Under the pieces are notes generated by a model. That model did no database searches, was not told the DNA's origin, and saw only the letters and a program-made list of their open reading frames with translations. Of a DNA stretch of 37,974 bases, positions 1 through 6,953 are shown in pieces; within the stretch, counting starts at the first letter, position 1, and each line of letters begins with the position of its first letter. Position numbers and translations under genes: made by a program. Source of the stretch: Burkholderiaceae bacterium. GTDB taxonomy: Bacteria; Pseudomonadota; Gammaproteobacteria; Burkholderiales; Burkholderiaceae_E. The DNA lies in the NCBI GenBank assembly GCA_021166725.1, contig JAJPES010000006.1:1-37974 (forward strand), in the 5' to 3' direction.

Positions 1-510
1 GCCGCAGCCGATGTAGCAGACCTTGTCGAAGGGCGCATCCTCGCGGATCTTCGCCACCGCGATCTCGGGCAGCACCGTGTAGTTCGAGAAGGTGGAGCAG
101 CCCATGTAGTGATGCAGCGGCTTGCCGCCGATCGAGAAGCGGCTGGTGCCGTCGGGCATCACGCCGCGGCCCTGCGTGGCGCGGATCGCCGTGCACAGGT
201 TCGTCTTGCGCGACAGGCATGACTTACACTGCCGGCATTCGGGCGTATAGAGCGGGATGACGTGGTCGCCCTTGCGCACGGAGGTCACGCCGGGTCCGAC
301 GTCGACGACGACGCCGGCGCCCTCGTGACCGAGGATCGCCGGGAACAGCCCCTCGGGGTCGGCTCCCGAACGCGTGTACTCGTCGGTGTGGCAGACGCCG
401 GTGGCCTTCACCTCGACCAGCACCTCGAAGGCGCGCGGACCGTCGAGCTGCACGGTCTCGACGGAAAGGGGCTTGCCGGCCTCCCAGGCGATCGCGGCGC
501 GCACGTCCAT
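1..510 (-). CDS. adhC: S-(hydroxymethyl)glutathione dehydrogenase / class III alcohol dehydrogenase, C-terminus beyond window
   Basis: Zinc-dependent medium-chain dehydrogenase that oxidises S-hydroxymethylglutathione; enzymes of this class also reduce S-nitrosoglutathione. The 170 visible residues start with ATG and run off the window, so roughly the last half is missing. Catalytic zinc ligands C40 (in GVCHTDEYT), H62-E63 (GHEGAG) and C169 (YIGCG) are present. Structural zinc cysteines are C92, C95, C98 and C106. The start lies 2 bp after the cysK stop, so the two are almost certainly co-transcribed. With an NsrR-like regulator and a 7Fe ferredoxin upstream in the same run, a role in formaldehyde and/or nitrosothiol detoxification is a reasonable inference. 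Confidence 0.93.
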   Translation of the reverse strand, partial: MDVRAAIAWEAGKPLSVETVQLDGPRAFEVLVEVKATGVCHTDEYTRSGADPEGLFPAILGHEGAGVVVDVGPGVTSVRKGDHVIPLYTPECRQCKSCLSRKTNLCTAIRATQGRGVMPDGTSRFSIGGKPLHHYMGCSTFSNYTVLPEIAVAKIREDAPFDKVCYIGCG

Positions 511-512
511 CG

Positions 513-1496
513 TCAACCCTCGGCGAGCGCGTCGGCGAGGTCGGAGGCGTCGGGCTTCGGCATGTCCGCGTACACCGCGTTCGTCAGATAGCGCTCGCCG
601 AAGTCGGGGATGATCGAGACGATCGTCTTGCCCCGGTTCTCGGCGCGGCCGGCGACCTGCAGCGCCGCCCAGGTGATCGAACCGCCCGAGATGCCGCCGA
701 AGATCCCTTCCTCGCGTGCGAGCACGCGCGCGGTGTCGATCGCATCGTCGTTGGTCACGCGCACGACCTCGTCGTAGATCTTCGTGTCGAGGACGGTGGG
801 CACGAAGCCCGCGCCCAGGCCCTGCTGCTTGTGCGGACCGGGGCTGCCGCCCGAGAGCACGGCACTCTCGGCCGGCTCGACGGCGACGATGCGCACCGAC
901 GGCTTCTTCTCTCGCAGGTAGCGCCCGGCGCCGGTGATCGTGCCGCCGGTGCCGATGCCCGAGACGAGGACGTCTACGCTGCCCGCGGTGTCCTCCCAGA
1001 TCTCGGGGCCGGTCGTGCGGTAGTGGATGTCGGCATTGGCCGGATTGTCGAACTGGCGCGCCATCCAGCCGCGCGGGCCGAGCTTCGCGAGGATCTCCTC
1101 GGCGCGCGCGATCGCACCTTTCATGCCCTTCGCGCCCTCGGTGAGCACGAGCACGGCGCCGAGCGCCTCGAGCATGCGCCGGCGCTCGATCGTCATCGTG
1201 TCGGGCATCGTGATCACGCAGCGAAAGCCGCGCGCCACCGCCGTGTAGGCCAGCCCGATGCCGGTGTTTCCGCTGGTCGGCTCGACGATCACCATGCCCG
1301 GCTTGAGCACGCCGCGCTGGATCGCGTCCTCGACCATCGCGTTGCCGATGCGGTCCTTCACCGACGAGAACGGATTGAAGCCCTCGTGCTTGACGAGGAC
1401 GGCGCCGGGAAAGCCCTCGCCCAGTTTCCGCAGGCGAACGAGCGGAGTGTTGCCTACGGTCTGCGTGATGTCGTCGTAGATGCGTCCTCTGGCCAT
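513..1496 (-). CDS. cysK: Cysteine synthase A (O-acetylserine sulfhydrylase)
   Basis: PLP enzyme that makes L-cysteine from O-acetylserine and sulfide in the cytosol. The 327 residues match the usual length. The PLP lysine is K47 (SSVKDR), the substrate-binding loop TSGNTG is at 74-79, and the phosphate-binding GTGGT is at 182-186. The reading frame stays open far upstream, but the ATG at 1496 is chosen because GAGGA precedes it at normal spacing and the protein begins with the family N-terminus ([15 protein letters not shown]). Its first 43 bases overlap the end of the membrane-protein gene upstream. Cysteine or thiol supply fits with adhC, which follows it and needs glutathione. That link is inference. 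Confidence 0.95.
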   Translation of the reverse strand: MARGRIYDDITQTVGNTPLVRLRKLGEGFPGAVLVKHEGFNPFSSVKDRIGNAMVEDAIQRGVLKPGMVIVEPTSGNTGIGLAYTAVARGFRCVITMPDTMTIERRRMLEALGAVLVLTEGAKGMKGAIARAEEILAKLGPRGWMARQFDNPANADIHYRTTGPEIWEDTAGSVDVLVSGIGTGGTITGAGRYLREKKPSVRIVAVEPAESAVLSGGSPGPHKQQGLGAGFVPTVLDTKIYDEVVRVTNDDAIDTARVLAREEGIFGGISGGSITWAALQVAGRAENRGKTIVSIIPDFGERYLTNAVYADMPKPDASDLADALAEG

Positions 1497-2179
1497 GATC
1501 GTTCCTCGTGTAGTGAGCCGCCCGCGACGAACGCTGCGAGCCGCGGTGCCGGTGCGTTTTCCGAGGGTAACGCGATGCCGGACGCGGGCGCGTTCATATT
1601 CTCGGCGCGATGCATCCTTATTCCGGCGGCGACGAGCCAGCCGAGCGCTCCTGCGACGGCCAGCGCAACGAGCAGCGTGCCGACCAGCACCTGCTCGTCG
1701 AGCCGGTAGCCGTTGCACAGCCGCTCGGGAGCGTCCTGGTACAGCGTTCCCACCACGGCGGTCATCGGCAGCACGTTGCCCAGGAAGAAACCCTGCACGA
1801 CGAGGCCGGCGCGCTGCCAGGACGCGCGCAACGCCGCCCCGGCGGCGAGCAGCGCGACGATCTTCACCGCCTCGACGCGCACGTCGACCAGCGCGAGGTC
1901 GAGCAGGCGCGGGATCATCGTCAACGCGAGAACGCAGGCGGCGAAAGCCAGCCCGGCGATGCCGAGCCGGTTCCAGTCGGCCCCGCGGCCGAAGCGGACG
2001 CCTGTCCCGCTCCCCGCCGAGGACGCCGGCTGCAGCAACGCTCCGGCGAGCAACAGCAGCGGGAACTGCACGAGCATGTGCGTGGCCATCCCCGCCTCGA
2101 GCACGTTGCCCAGGGGCCACGAGACGCAGCCGACGGCGAGCAGCGCACCGCCGACCTGGTGCGCGCGCGCCGCCGTCAC
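1454..2179 (-). CDS. Multi-pass membrane protein of unknown function
   Basis: I do not recognise a family. The protein of about 241 residues has roughly six hydrophobic segments (for example [16 protein letters not shown] and [23 protein letters not shown]) and a polar C-terminal tail of about 50 residues. The GTG at 2179 is chosen because it overlaps the SCO stop as GTGA; an in-frame GTG at 2191 is the alternative. The tail overlaps the cysK start by 43 bases, which is long for this operon, so the true C-terminus or the cysK start deserves care. Position between SCO and the oxidase genes suggests a part in oxidase assembly or copper handling, but nothing in the sequence proves this. Confidence 0.65.
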   Translation of the reverse strand: MTAARAHQVGGALLAVGCVSWPLGNVLEAGMATHMLVQFPLLLLAGALLQPASSAGSGTGVRFGRGADWNRLGIAGLAFAACVLALTMIPRLLDLALVDVRVEAVKIVALLAAGAALRASWQRAGLVVQGFFLGNVLPMTAVVGTLYQDAPERLCNGYRLDEQVLVGTLLVALAVAGALGWLVAAGIRMHRAENMNAPASGIALPSENAPAPRLAAFVAGGSLHEERSWPEDASTTTSRRP

Positions 2180-2835
2180 TGCGTCGCCCACGCGGTCTTC
2201 GCCGCCGGCAGCGAACGCGCGAAGTGAAGCGCCTCGTCGAGTTCGTCGTAGTCGAAGACGCGCACGAGACGCGCATCGGCATCGACGACGAGCAGCGCGG
2301 CATTGTGCTCGTAGCCGGCGAAGCCGTCGGGAATGACGACGACGCGAAACGCGCGCAACAGGCGCTCCAGCGCCGTGGCGTCGGGCACCGTGACGAAGCG
2401 CCAGATGCCGGGGTCGGCCTGCAGGTCGCGCGCGTAGCGCGCGAGCGCGGCGACGTCGTCGTGCTCCGGATCGAAGCTCACCGACAGCAGGCGCACCGGG
2501 GCATCTCCCGACCCGGAGCGTGCGGCGTCACCGGTGACGATGCGTCGCTGCAGTTGCTGGAAGCCGCTGCCCAGCGCCGCGCATACGCTGACGCAGCGCG
2601 TGTAGACGAAATCCACGATGGTCGGTCCGCCGTGTTCCTTCAGCAGCGCCGCCAGGTCGATGGCGCCGATACCGGGACCCGCGACCTGCATCGACGGAGC
2701 CGCTACCGGGTTGTCGCGCACCTCGATGCGCCGCGCGCCCTCGGCGGTGAAGACGCGGAAATCGTGCGTGAGCCAGGCAGCCGCTGCCCAGGCGAGGACT
2801 AGCGCAAGGCAGCTGGCGAGCGCGGTGCGCAGCAT
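2176..2835 (-). CDS. SCO1/SenC/PrrC-family copper-binding thioredoxin-fold protein
   Basis: Membrane-anchored periplasmic protein of 219 residues, of the family that delivers copper to, or keeps reduced, the copper sites of haem-copper oxidases. One N-terminal hydrophobic helix (about residues 5-22) is followed by a thioredoxin-like domain. The copper motif CxxxC is C81-C85 (TRCVSVC) and the distal histidine is H177 (GYEHNA). The family motif around FDPEHDD is also present. It follows the Rrf2 gene by 20 bp and lies in the same run as the CcoN/CcoO genes, the likely client being the copper-B centre of that oxidase. Confidence 0.9.
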   Translation of the reverse strand: MLRTALASCLALVLAWAAAAWLTHDFRVFTAEGARRIEVRDNPVAAPSMQVAGPGIGAIDLAALLKEHGGPTIVDFVYTRCVSVCAALGSGFQQLQRRIVTGDAARSGSGDAPVRLLSVSFDPEHDDVAALARYARDLQADPGIWRFVTVPDATALERLLRAFRVVVIPDGFAGYEHNAALLVVDADARLVRVFDYDELDEALHFARSLPAAKTAWATQ

Positions 2836-2855
2836 GGCGTCGCCGCCCGCCGGGG

Positions 2856-3320
2856 CTACGCCGCTCGCTCGCGGTCCACGCGCCGCAGCGGGCGCTCACC
2901 CACACTCAACGGAGCACCGGTGACCGGCGGCAGTACGTCGGCCAGCGTATGGGCATCGAGACGCTCGAGGAAGGCCTGCAGCGCCTCGTTCAGGATGCCG
3001 GTGAGTCCGCAATTTCCGGTGAGCGAGCAACGGCTCGACTTGCCGAAGCACTCGGTGATCTGGAAATCGGACTCCATGCGGCGAACGACCGCGCCGACAT
3101 TGATGTCCTCGGGCCGATGGGCGAGCCGCATGCCGCCGCCCTTGCCGCGCACTGTCTCGATCCAGCCGGCGAGCCCGAGCTGATGCGTGACCTTCATCAG
3201 GTGCGCCTCGGAGATGTCGTAGGCGCGTGCCACCTCGGCAATCGTGCACAGGCGCTCGGGGCGTTGCGCGACGTACATCAGCAGGCGCATCGCGTAGTCG
3301 GTCATCATCGTCAGCCGCAT
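2856..3320 (-). CDS. nsrR: Rrf2-family transcriptional regulator, NsrR-like nitric-oxide sensor
   Basis: Winged-helix regulator of 154 residues. The start (ATG at 3320) is set by AAGGAG in the preceding bases; a longer frame exists but lacks support. The N-terminus RLTMMTDYAMR places Asp at residue 8, and three cysteines C91, C98 and C104 match the three-cysteine pattern of the NsrR [4Fe-4S] cluster, with Asp8 known as the fourth ligand in Streptomyces NsrR. The recognition-helix region reads VRGKGGGMRL, as in NsrR and IscR. It lies in an operon with adhC and a ferredoxin. A matching operator is proposed at 6693-6715. IscR or another Rrf2 member is less likely because of cysteine spacing and context. 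Confidence 0.85.
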   Translation of the reverse strand: MRLTMMTDYAMRLLMYVAQRPERLCTIAEVARAYDISEAHLMKVTHQLGLAGWIETVRGKGGGMRLAHRPEDINVGAVVRRMESDFQITECFGKSSRCSLTGNCGLTGILNEALQAFLERLDAHTLADVLPPVTGAPLSVGERPLRRVDRERAA

Positions 3321-3333
3321 CGCGTTCTCCTTG

Positions 3334-3936
3334 CTAGCTACCGGCGGCAAGCGCCTTCAGTTGCCCGCCGTTCTCGAAGGGCGCCGTCCGCCGCTGCGCC
3401 GCCCGCTCCTGCTCGAAGAGCGACGCATCGACCGGCTCCGCGCGATTCGACCACTGGCTGCGCAGCCAGCTCGCGATGCCGGCCAGCTCCGCGTCGGACA
3501 AGCGCTGGAACGAAGGCATCGAGCCCTTGTACGTGGTGCCGAGCACTTCGATTTCTCCGTCGATGCCATGCAGCAGGATGTTGGCGAGGACACGCGGGTT
3601 GCCGGCAACCCATTCGGAACCGTCCAGCGGCGGGAACACCCCCGTGACTCCCTTGCCGGTGGGCTGATGGCAGGCGGCGCACTGCGCGGCGTACAACGCC
3701 TTGCCATCGACCGCGGCGCCGGCCGCGGCAAGGGCAGGGGCGAGATCCGCGAGCGTTCGACGATCGCCGAACTCGGCGTTGCCGAACGGTTCGGAAAACA
3801 GAATATAGCCTGCGCCGAACAGCACCGCCATCAGCGTGAGCAGCGCCGCCACGGCGGGGATCGGGCGGATCGTTTCGGACGGTTCCTCGTGCTCGCGCTG
3901 CTGGGCGCGAGGCAGCGCCTGCGGATCGGTCAGCAT
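3334..3936 (-). CDS. Membrane-anchored monohaem cytochrome c, third subunit of the cbb3-like oxidase
   Basis: The 200-residue protein has a polar N-terminus, one transmembrane helix at about residues 27-47, and a cytochrome c domain. The haem motif is C86-AA-C89-H90, and M140 (KGSMPSF) is the likely axial ligand. It takes the place of CcoP but has one haem where CcoP has two. The stop of the CcoO gene lies 10 bp upstream, and nsrR starts 13 bp downstream. It probably passes electrons to CcoO/CcoN from soluble donors. The ATG at 3936 is used; an open frame further upstream overlaps CcoO and shows no ribosome site. Confidence 0.85.
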   Translation of the reverse strand: MLTDPQALPRAQQREHEEPSETIRPIPAVAALLTLMAVLFGAGYILFSEPFGNAEFGDRRTLADLAPALAAAGAAVDGKALYAAQCAACHQPTGKGVTGVFPPLDGSEWVAGNPRVLANILLHGIDGEIEVLGTTYKGSMPSFQRLSDAELAGIASWLRSQWSNRAEPVDASLFEQERAAQRRTAPFENGGQLKALAAGS

Positions 3937-3946
3937 GGAAGTGGCC

Positions 3947-4543
3947 TCATTCGGTCGCGGCGCTGGCCGTCGGCAGGATCGGATAGGTTCGATCGAGCGA
4001 GAGCAGGTATTCGACGAGATCGAGCGCCTCGCGCGTGGCGACCACCACCTTGCCGGCCGGCGCCGCACCCGGCGGCAGCGAGACGACGCGATCGTCGTCG
4101 CGCGCGCGGTCGCGCTGCACGAACAGGAACGGATAAGCCGGCATGTTCGATTCGCCGACGTAGGCGCGCGGCTGGTACAGATGCCCGAGGTGCCAGTCGG
4201 CGCTCGGCTGGCGCGCGCCGATGTTCAGCAGGTCGGGGCCGGTGCGCATCGTGCCGAGCAGATGCGGCCGGTCGTACGAGTAGTCGGCCGGAACCGAAGG
4301 GCGCCCCCAGCCGCGTTCGGCGTCGGGCGCCAGGTTGCGGTCGCGCGGCTGCTGGCTGTGGCAATAGACGCAGCCGTTGGCGATGTACACCTGCCGCCCG
4401 CGCTGCTGCGCTTCGGTGTAGGGCTTCAATTGGGCCGGCGGCTCGACGTCGCGCACCTGCACGTAGGGCAGCACGACGAGCGCGGCGGTTGCAATGCCCA
4501 GCGAGACGGCCGCGCCCGCCGCCAGTTTCGCTTCATTTTCCAT
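3947..4543 (-). CDS. ccoO: Cytochrome c oxidase cbb3-type subunit II (CcoO-like)
   Basis: Monohaem cytochrome c subunit, 198 residues, with an N-terminal membrane anchor (about 8-28). The haem motif is C58-VY-C61-H62 in the CcoO-typical context GCVYCHSQQPRDR. Other family motifs are DYSYDRPHLLGTMRTGPDLLNIG and the axial methionine M134 in ESNMPAYPFL. The ATG at 4543 is preceded by GGGAGG and overlaps the ccoN stop by 11 bases, so translation is probably coupled. It carries electrons from the small cytochrome c to the CcoN active site. Confidence 0.93.
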   Translation of the reverse strand: MENEAKLAAGAAVSLGIATAALVVLPYVQVRDVEPPAQLKPYTEAQQRGRQVYIANGCVYCHSQQPRDRNLAPDAERGWGRPSVPADYSYDRPHLLGTMRTGPDLLNIGARQPSADWHLGHLYQPRAYVGESNMPAYPFLFVQRDRARDDDRVVSLPPGAAPAGKVVVATREALDLVEYLLSLDRTYPILPTASAATE

Positions 4544-6182
4544 GGACGAGCCTCCCCACCGGATCCCAGAAGCGCGCTGCACCGGCGCGCTGCGGACCGA
4601 AACCGATTGCCATCGCCAGCACGTGACCGACGAACACGAAGTGACCGACCGTCATCGCCGTGCCGGCAACGCTGCGCAACTGCAGCCACGGCATCGTCAG
4701 CGTGACCGACTCGATGAACGGGCGCGTCGCGTCGAGCATCGCCAGGCCTTGCAGCCAGCCGCCGATCGACAGGCCGACGACGTAGACGAGGATTCCGATG
4801 GCGGCGAGCCAGAAGTGCACGTCGATCAATCGCGGGTACGGCCATTCGCGCGCGAGCACGCGCGGCAACATGAAGTAGACCGCGCCGAACAGCACCATCG
4901 ACACGAACGCGTACATGCCCAGGTGCGCATGCGCGACGGTGAAGTGCGTGAAGTGGGCCACCGCGTTGACGCTGCGCAGCGCCTCGAGCGAACCCTCGAC
5001 CGACGAAGCCAGGTACATGAGTCCGCCGAACATCATGAAGCGCAGCGTCGGCGACCAGCGCGCGAGATGCATGCGGCCCCACAGCGTGCCGCCCTGGTTG
5101 ATCGTGAACGCGATCACCGGGATCACCATCATCACGCTCTGCACGATCGACAACGTGGTGAGCCATCCGGGCACCGGTCCGCCGATCAGGTGATGCGCAC
5201 CGACCTGCGGATAGAAGAAGGCCAGCGTCCAGAAGCCGAGCAGCGACAGGTTGTACGAGCGGATCGGCCGTCCGATGATCTTCGGCAGGAAGTAGTAGAT
5301 GGCGCCGATGCTCACCGGCGTGAACCACAGGCCGAGCGCGTTGTGGCCGTACCACCAGTTCGTCGTCGCCTGCTGCACGCCGTAATGCACGTCGGGCAGA
5401 TTGGCGACCAGGAACAGCACGGCGATCCAGAACAGCGACGCGCCGAAATACCAGACGCTGACGTACAGGTGGTCGACCTTGCGGTTGGCCAGCGTGAACA
5501 GTGCCGGCAGGATGATCATCGCGAAGCCGGCGAAGATGAAGATGTCGATCTGCCACGGGATCTCGAGGAACTCCATCCCGTCGGACCACCCCGAAGCCAC
5601 GGCGCCGATGCCCGCGGCCACGCCGGCGTTGATGAAGGCGCCGCCCAGCATTGCCCAGCTTGCGCCGCGCAGCGGCGTGCGCAGCAGGCGCGGCAACAGC
5701 CAGACGATGATCGCGAGGCACCCGTTCGACGAGAAGCCGTAGATCACCGCGTTCAGGTGCACGGTGCGCATGCGACCGAAGGTGAGCCAGGCTGCATCGA
5801 CGAGCCAGTCGGGCTGGTGCAGCTTGATCGACGCGACGACGCCGGCCAGCGAGCCGACCAGCAGCCACAGGCAGGCGAAGGCGATGAAGAGGAACACCGG
5901 GAAAGCGCTCGATCGATCCGCTTCGATCCGGTCGTTCAGCTGCGAGGCGTCGGTCGCTTCCGGAGGCGGTTCGAGCCGCCCGATCTGCTGCTGCAGCGCG
6001 TCCTGTCCGCTGTCGTCCAGCGCCGGGTCGTCGGCACGGCCGATCTCCCCGCGCGCGAAGATGACGCTGGCCGCCCGGGGATTCTCGACGAGCAGGCCCT
6101 TGCGCAACGACCAGATGAAAGCGAACAGGCCCAGGATCGAAAGAACGAAAGCCGCCAGCAGGCTGGCTACTGCGCTATCCAA
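4533..6182 (-). CDS. ccoN: Cytochrome c oxidase cbb3-type subunit I (CcoN) with N-terminal CcoS-like extension
   Basis: Catalytic haem-copper oxidase subunit, 549 residues. The start is TTG at 6182: AAAAAAGGAG lies 6 bases upstream, while an ATG at 6236 sits inside a purine/pyrimidine tract without a ribosome site. Seen ligands: copper-B H280 (WWYGHN), H330-H331 (GAHHL), the cross-link tyrosine Y324 six residues before the HH pair, haem histidines H418/H420 (AHAHLG), and E396 (SSVEG). These match Pseudomonas stutzeri CcoN with a constant offset of 73. Thus about 73-90 extra N-terminal residues carry one helix and the segment FIWSLRKG, which resembles the short assembly protein CcoS. Function is likely high-affinity O2 reduction. 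Confidence 0.92.
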   Translation of the reverse strand: MDSAVASLLAAFVLSILGLFAFIWSLRKGLLVENPRAASVIFARGEIGRADDPALDDSGQDALQQQIGRLEPPPEATDASQLNDRIEADRSSAFPVFLFIAFACLWLLVGSLAGVVASIKLHQPDWLVDAAWLTFGRMRTVHLNAVIYGFSSNGCLAIIVWLLPRLLRTPLRGASWAMLGGAFINAGVAAGIGAVASGWSDGMEFLEIPWQIDIFIFAGFAMIILPALFTLANRKVDHLYVSVWYFGASLFWIAVLFLVANLPDVHYGVQQATTNWWYGHNALGLWFTPVSIGAIYYFLPKIIGRPIRSYNLSLLGFWTLAFFYPQVGAHHLIGGPVPGWLTTLSIVQSVMMVIPVIAFTINQGGTLWGRMHLARWSPTLRFMMFGGLMYLASSVEGSLEALRSVNAVAHFTHFTVAHAHLGMYAFVSMVLFGAVYFMLPRVLAREWPYPRLIDVHFWLAAIGILVYVVGLSIGGWLQGLAMLDATRPFIESVTLTMPWLQLRSVAGTAMTVGHFVFVGHVLAMAIGFGPQRAGAARFWDPVGRLVHGK

Positions 6183-6201
6183 AGGTGTCTCCTTTTTTAT
6201 C

Positions 6202-6307
6202 GAAGGGAAGGAGGGAGAGGGAAGGGGAAGGGGCAACCAGGCGCGATTCCGTAGCGTCCTGGGTGTTTCCCTTCCTCCTTCCCCCTTCCCCCTTCTCTTT
6301 CTTCCTC
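6202..6307. repeat. Purine tract and complementary pyrimidine tract forming a long imperfect hairpin
   Basis: On the plus strand an all-purine run (6202-6233, GGGA/GGGGA units) is followed after 32 bases by a pyrimidine run (6266-6307, CCCCCTT units). Each strand therefore has a G-tract array, and the arms can pair in the fdxA-ccoN transcript. It occupies the whole gap between fdxA and ccoN. It could stop, slow or stabilise the transcript; the G-tracts could also form quadruplexes. A related pyrimidine tract is at 28941-28985, sharing CCTTCCCCCTTCCC. Confidence 0.7.
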
Positions 6308-6668
6308 AAGCCACCTGGCTCTCGTCCGTTGCCGCGTTCTCGGCGCGCGGATCGAGCAGCGCACGCTTGTCGCGTACCTTGCCCCAGTGCTCGGCTTCGG
6401 GCAGCGCGGGTTTCTTGCGCGAGATGACCGGCCAGATCTTCGAGAGGTCGGCGTTCAACTGCAGGTACTCCTGCTGGTCGGGCGGGACGTCTTCCTCGGC
6501 GTAGATCGCCTCGACCGGGCATTCGGGGACGCAGACGGCGCAGTCGATGCATTCGTCCGGATCGATGACGAGCATGTTCTTGCCGGCGCGAAAGGCGTCG
6601 GTGGGGCACACGTCGACGCAATCCGTGTGCTTGCACGCGATACAGGCTTCGGTGACGACATGGGTCAT
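6306..6668 (-). CDS. fdxA: 7Fe ferredoxin FdxA ([3Fe-4S][4Fe-4S])
   Basis: Small electron carrier, 120 residues. By comparison with Azotobacter ferredoxin I, C9, C17 and C50 would hold the 3Fe cluster and C21, C40, C43 and C46 the 4Fe cluster; C12 is the extra free cysteine. The C-terminal tail of about 60 residues (LNADLSKIWPVISRKKPAL) is typical of the FdxA family. The ATG at 6668 gives the conserved start MTHVVTEACI; an upstream in-frame ATG at 6692 would lie within the proposed operator and is rejected. It is the first gene of the oxidase operon and has a good sigma-70-like promoter overlapped by an NsrR-like site. Confidence 0.95.
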   Translation of the reverse strand: MTHVVTEACIACKHTDCVDVCPTDAFRAGKNMLVIDPDECIDCAVCVPECPVEAIYAEEDVPPDQQEYLQLNADLSKIWPVISRKKPALPEAEHWGKVRDKRALLDPRAENAATDESQVA

Positions 6669-6692
6669 TGATGCGCTCCCGTGGATCGCCAA

Positions 6693-6715
6693 AAGATTTA
6701 TGTGGCGTGCATCTT
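6693..6715 (-). promoter_or_regulatory. Predicted NsrR operator in the fdxA promoter
   Basis: A 23-bp interrupted palindrome with outer arms AAGAT and ATCTT. Read on the minus strand, the left half AAGATGCACGC matches AAGATGYATTT at 8 of 11 positions and the right half ACATAAATCTT matches AAATRCATCTT at 9 of 11. It overlaps the -10 box at 6711-6716, the position expected for repression. The three-cysteine Rrf2 regulator is encoded in the operon that this promoter would drive. The consensus is quoted from general knowledge of NsrR. Confidence 0.6.
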
Positions 6716-6740
6716 ATTCTTCAGCGCAATTCATTGTCAA
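6711..6740 (-). promoter_or_regulatory. Sigma-70-like promoter of fdxA/oxidase operon
   Basis: On the minus strand a perfect -35 TTGACA (6735-6740) is followed after 18 bases by TAAGAT (6711-6716), a 4-of-6 match to TATAAT. The start of fdxA lies about 43 bases further on. The area is AT-rich compared with its surroundings. Confidence 0.65.
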
Positions 6741-6761
6741 TTCGTGACGATAGTTGCGATC

Positions 6762-6851
6762 GATCGAGGCAGCTTCGGGCCGTTGCGGATGACGCCGCGG
6801 TCAGGCCCAGGAACGCCTGGGCAAGAAAACGACGCAATCGCTGCCTCGATC
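6762..6851. repeat. Nested inverted repeats in the fdxA / PRC-barrel divergent region
   Basis: GATCGAGGCAGC at 6762-6773 is repeated inverted and exact at 6840-6851. Between them is a perfect 7-bp hairpin (6805-6811 with 6816-6822, loop AACG) without a T-run. The divergent gap 6669-6953 shows no credible gene. The repeats may be a regulator site or a degraded repeat element. Confidence 0.45.
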
Positions 6852-6953
6852 TCGTAATGCTTGCCTGGCTCCGGCGAGGACCCCGGGTACGGACCTTGCG
6901 TCGTCGAGGGTCTGGTCCGGGATTCGCCCCCGGCGCAACAACAGGAGCAATTC

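Noticed and set aside
1480-2802. Plus-strand frame of about 440 codons opposite cysK, the membrane protein and SCO
   Set aside because: Arg-rich shadow of three genes that have clear family motifs on the minus strand.
6180-6236. ATG start at 6236 for CcoN
   Set aside because: It lies in the purine/pyrimidine tract without ribosome site; the TTG at 6182 has AAAAAAGGAG at ideal spacing.
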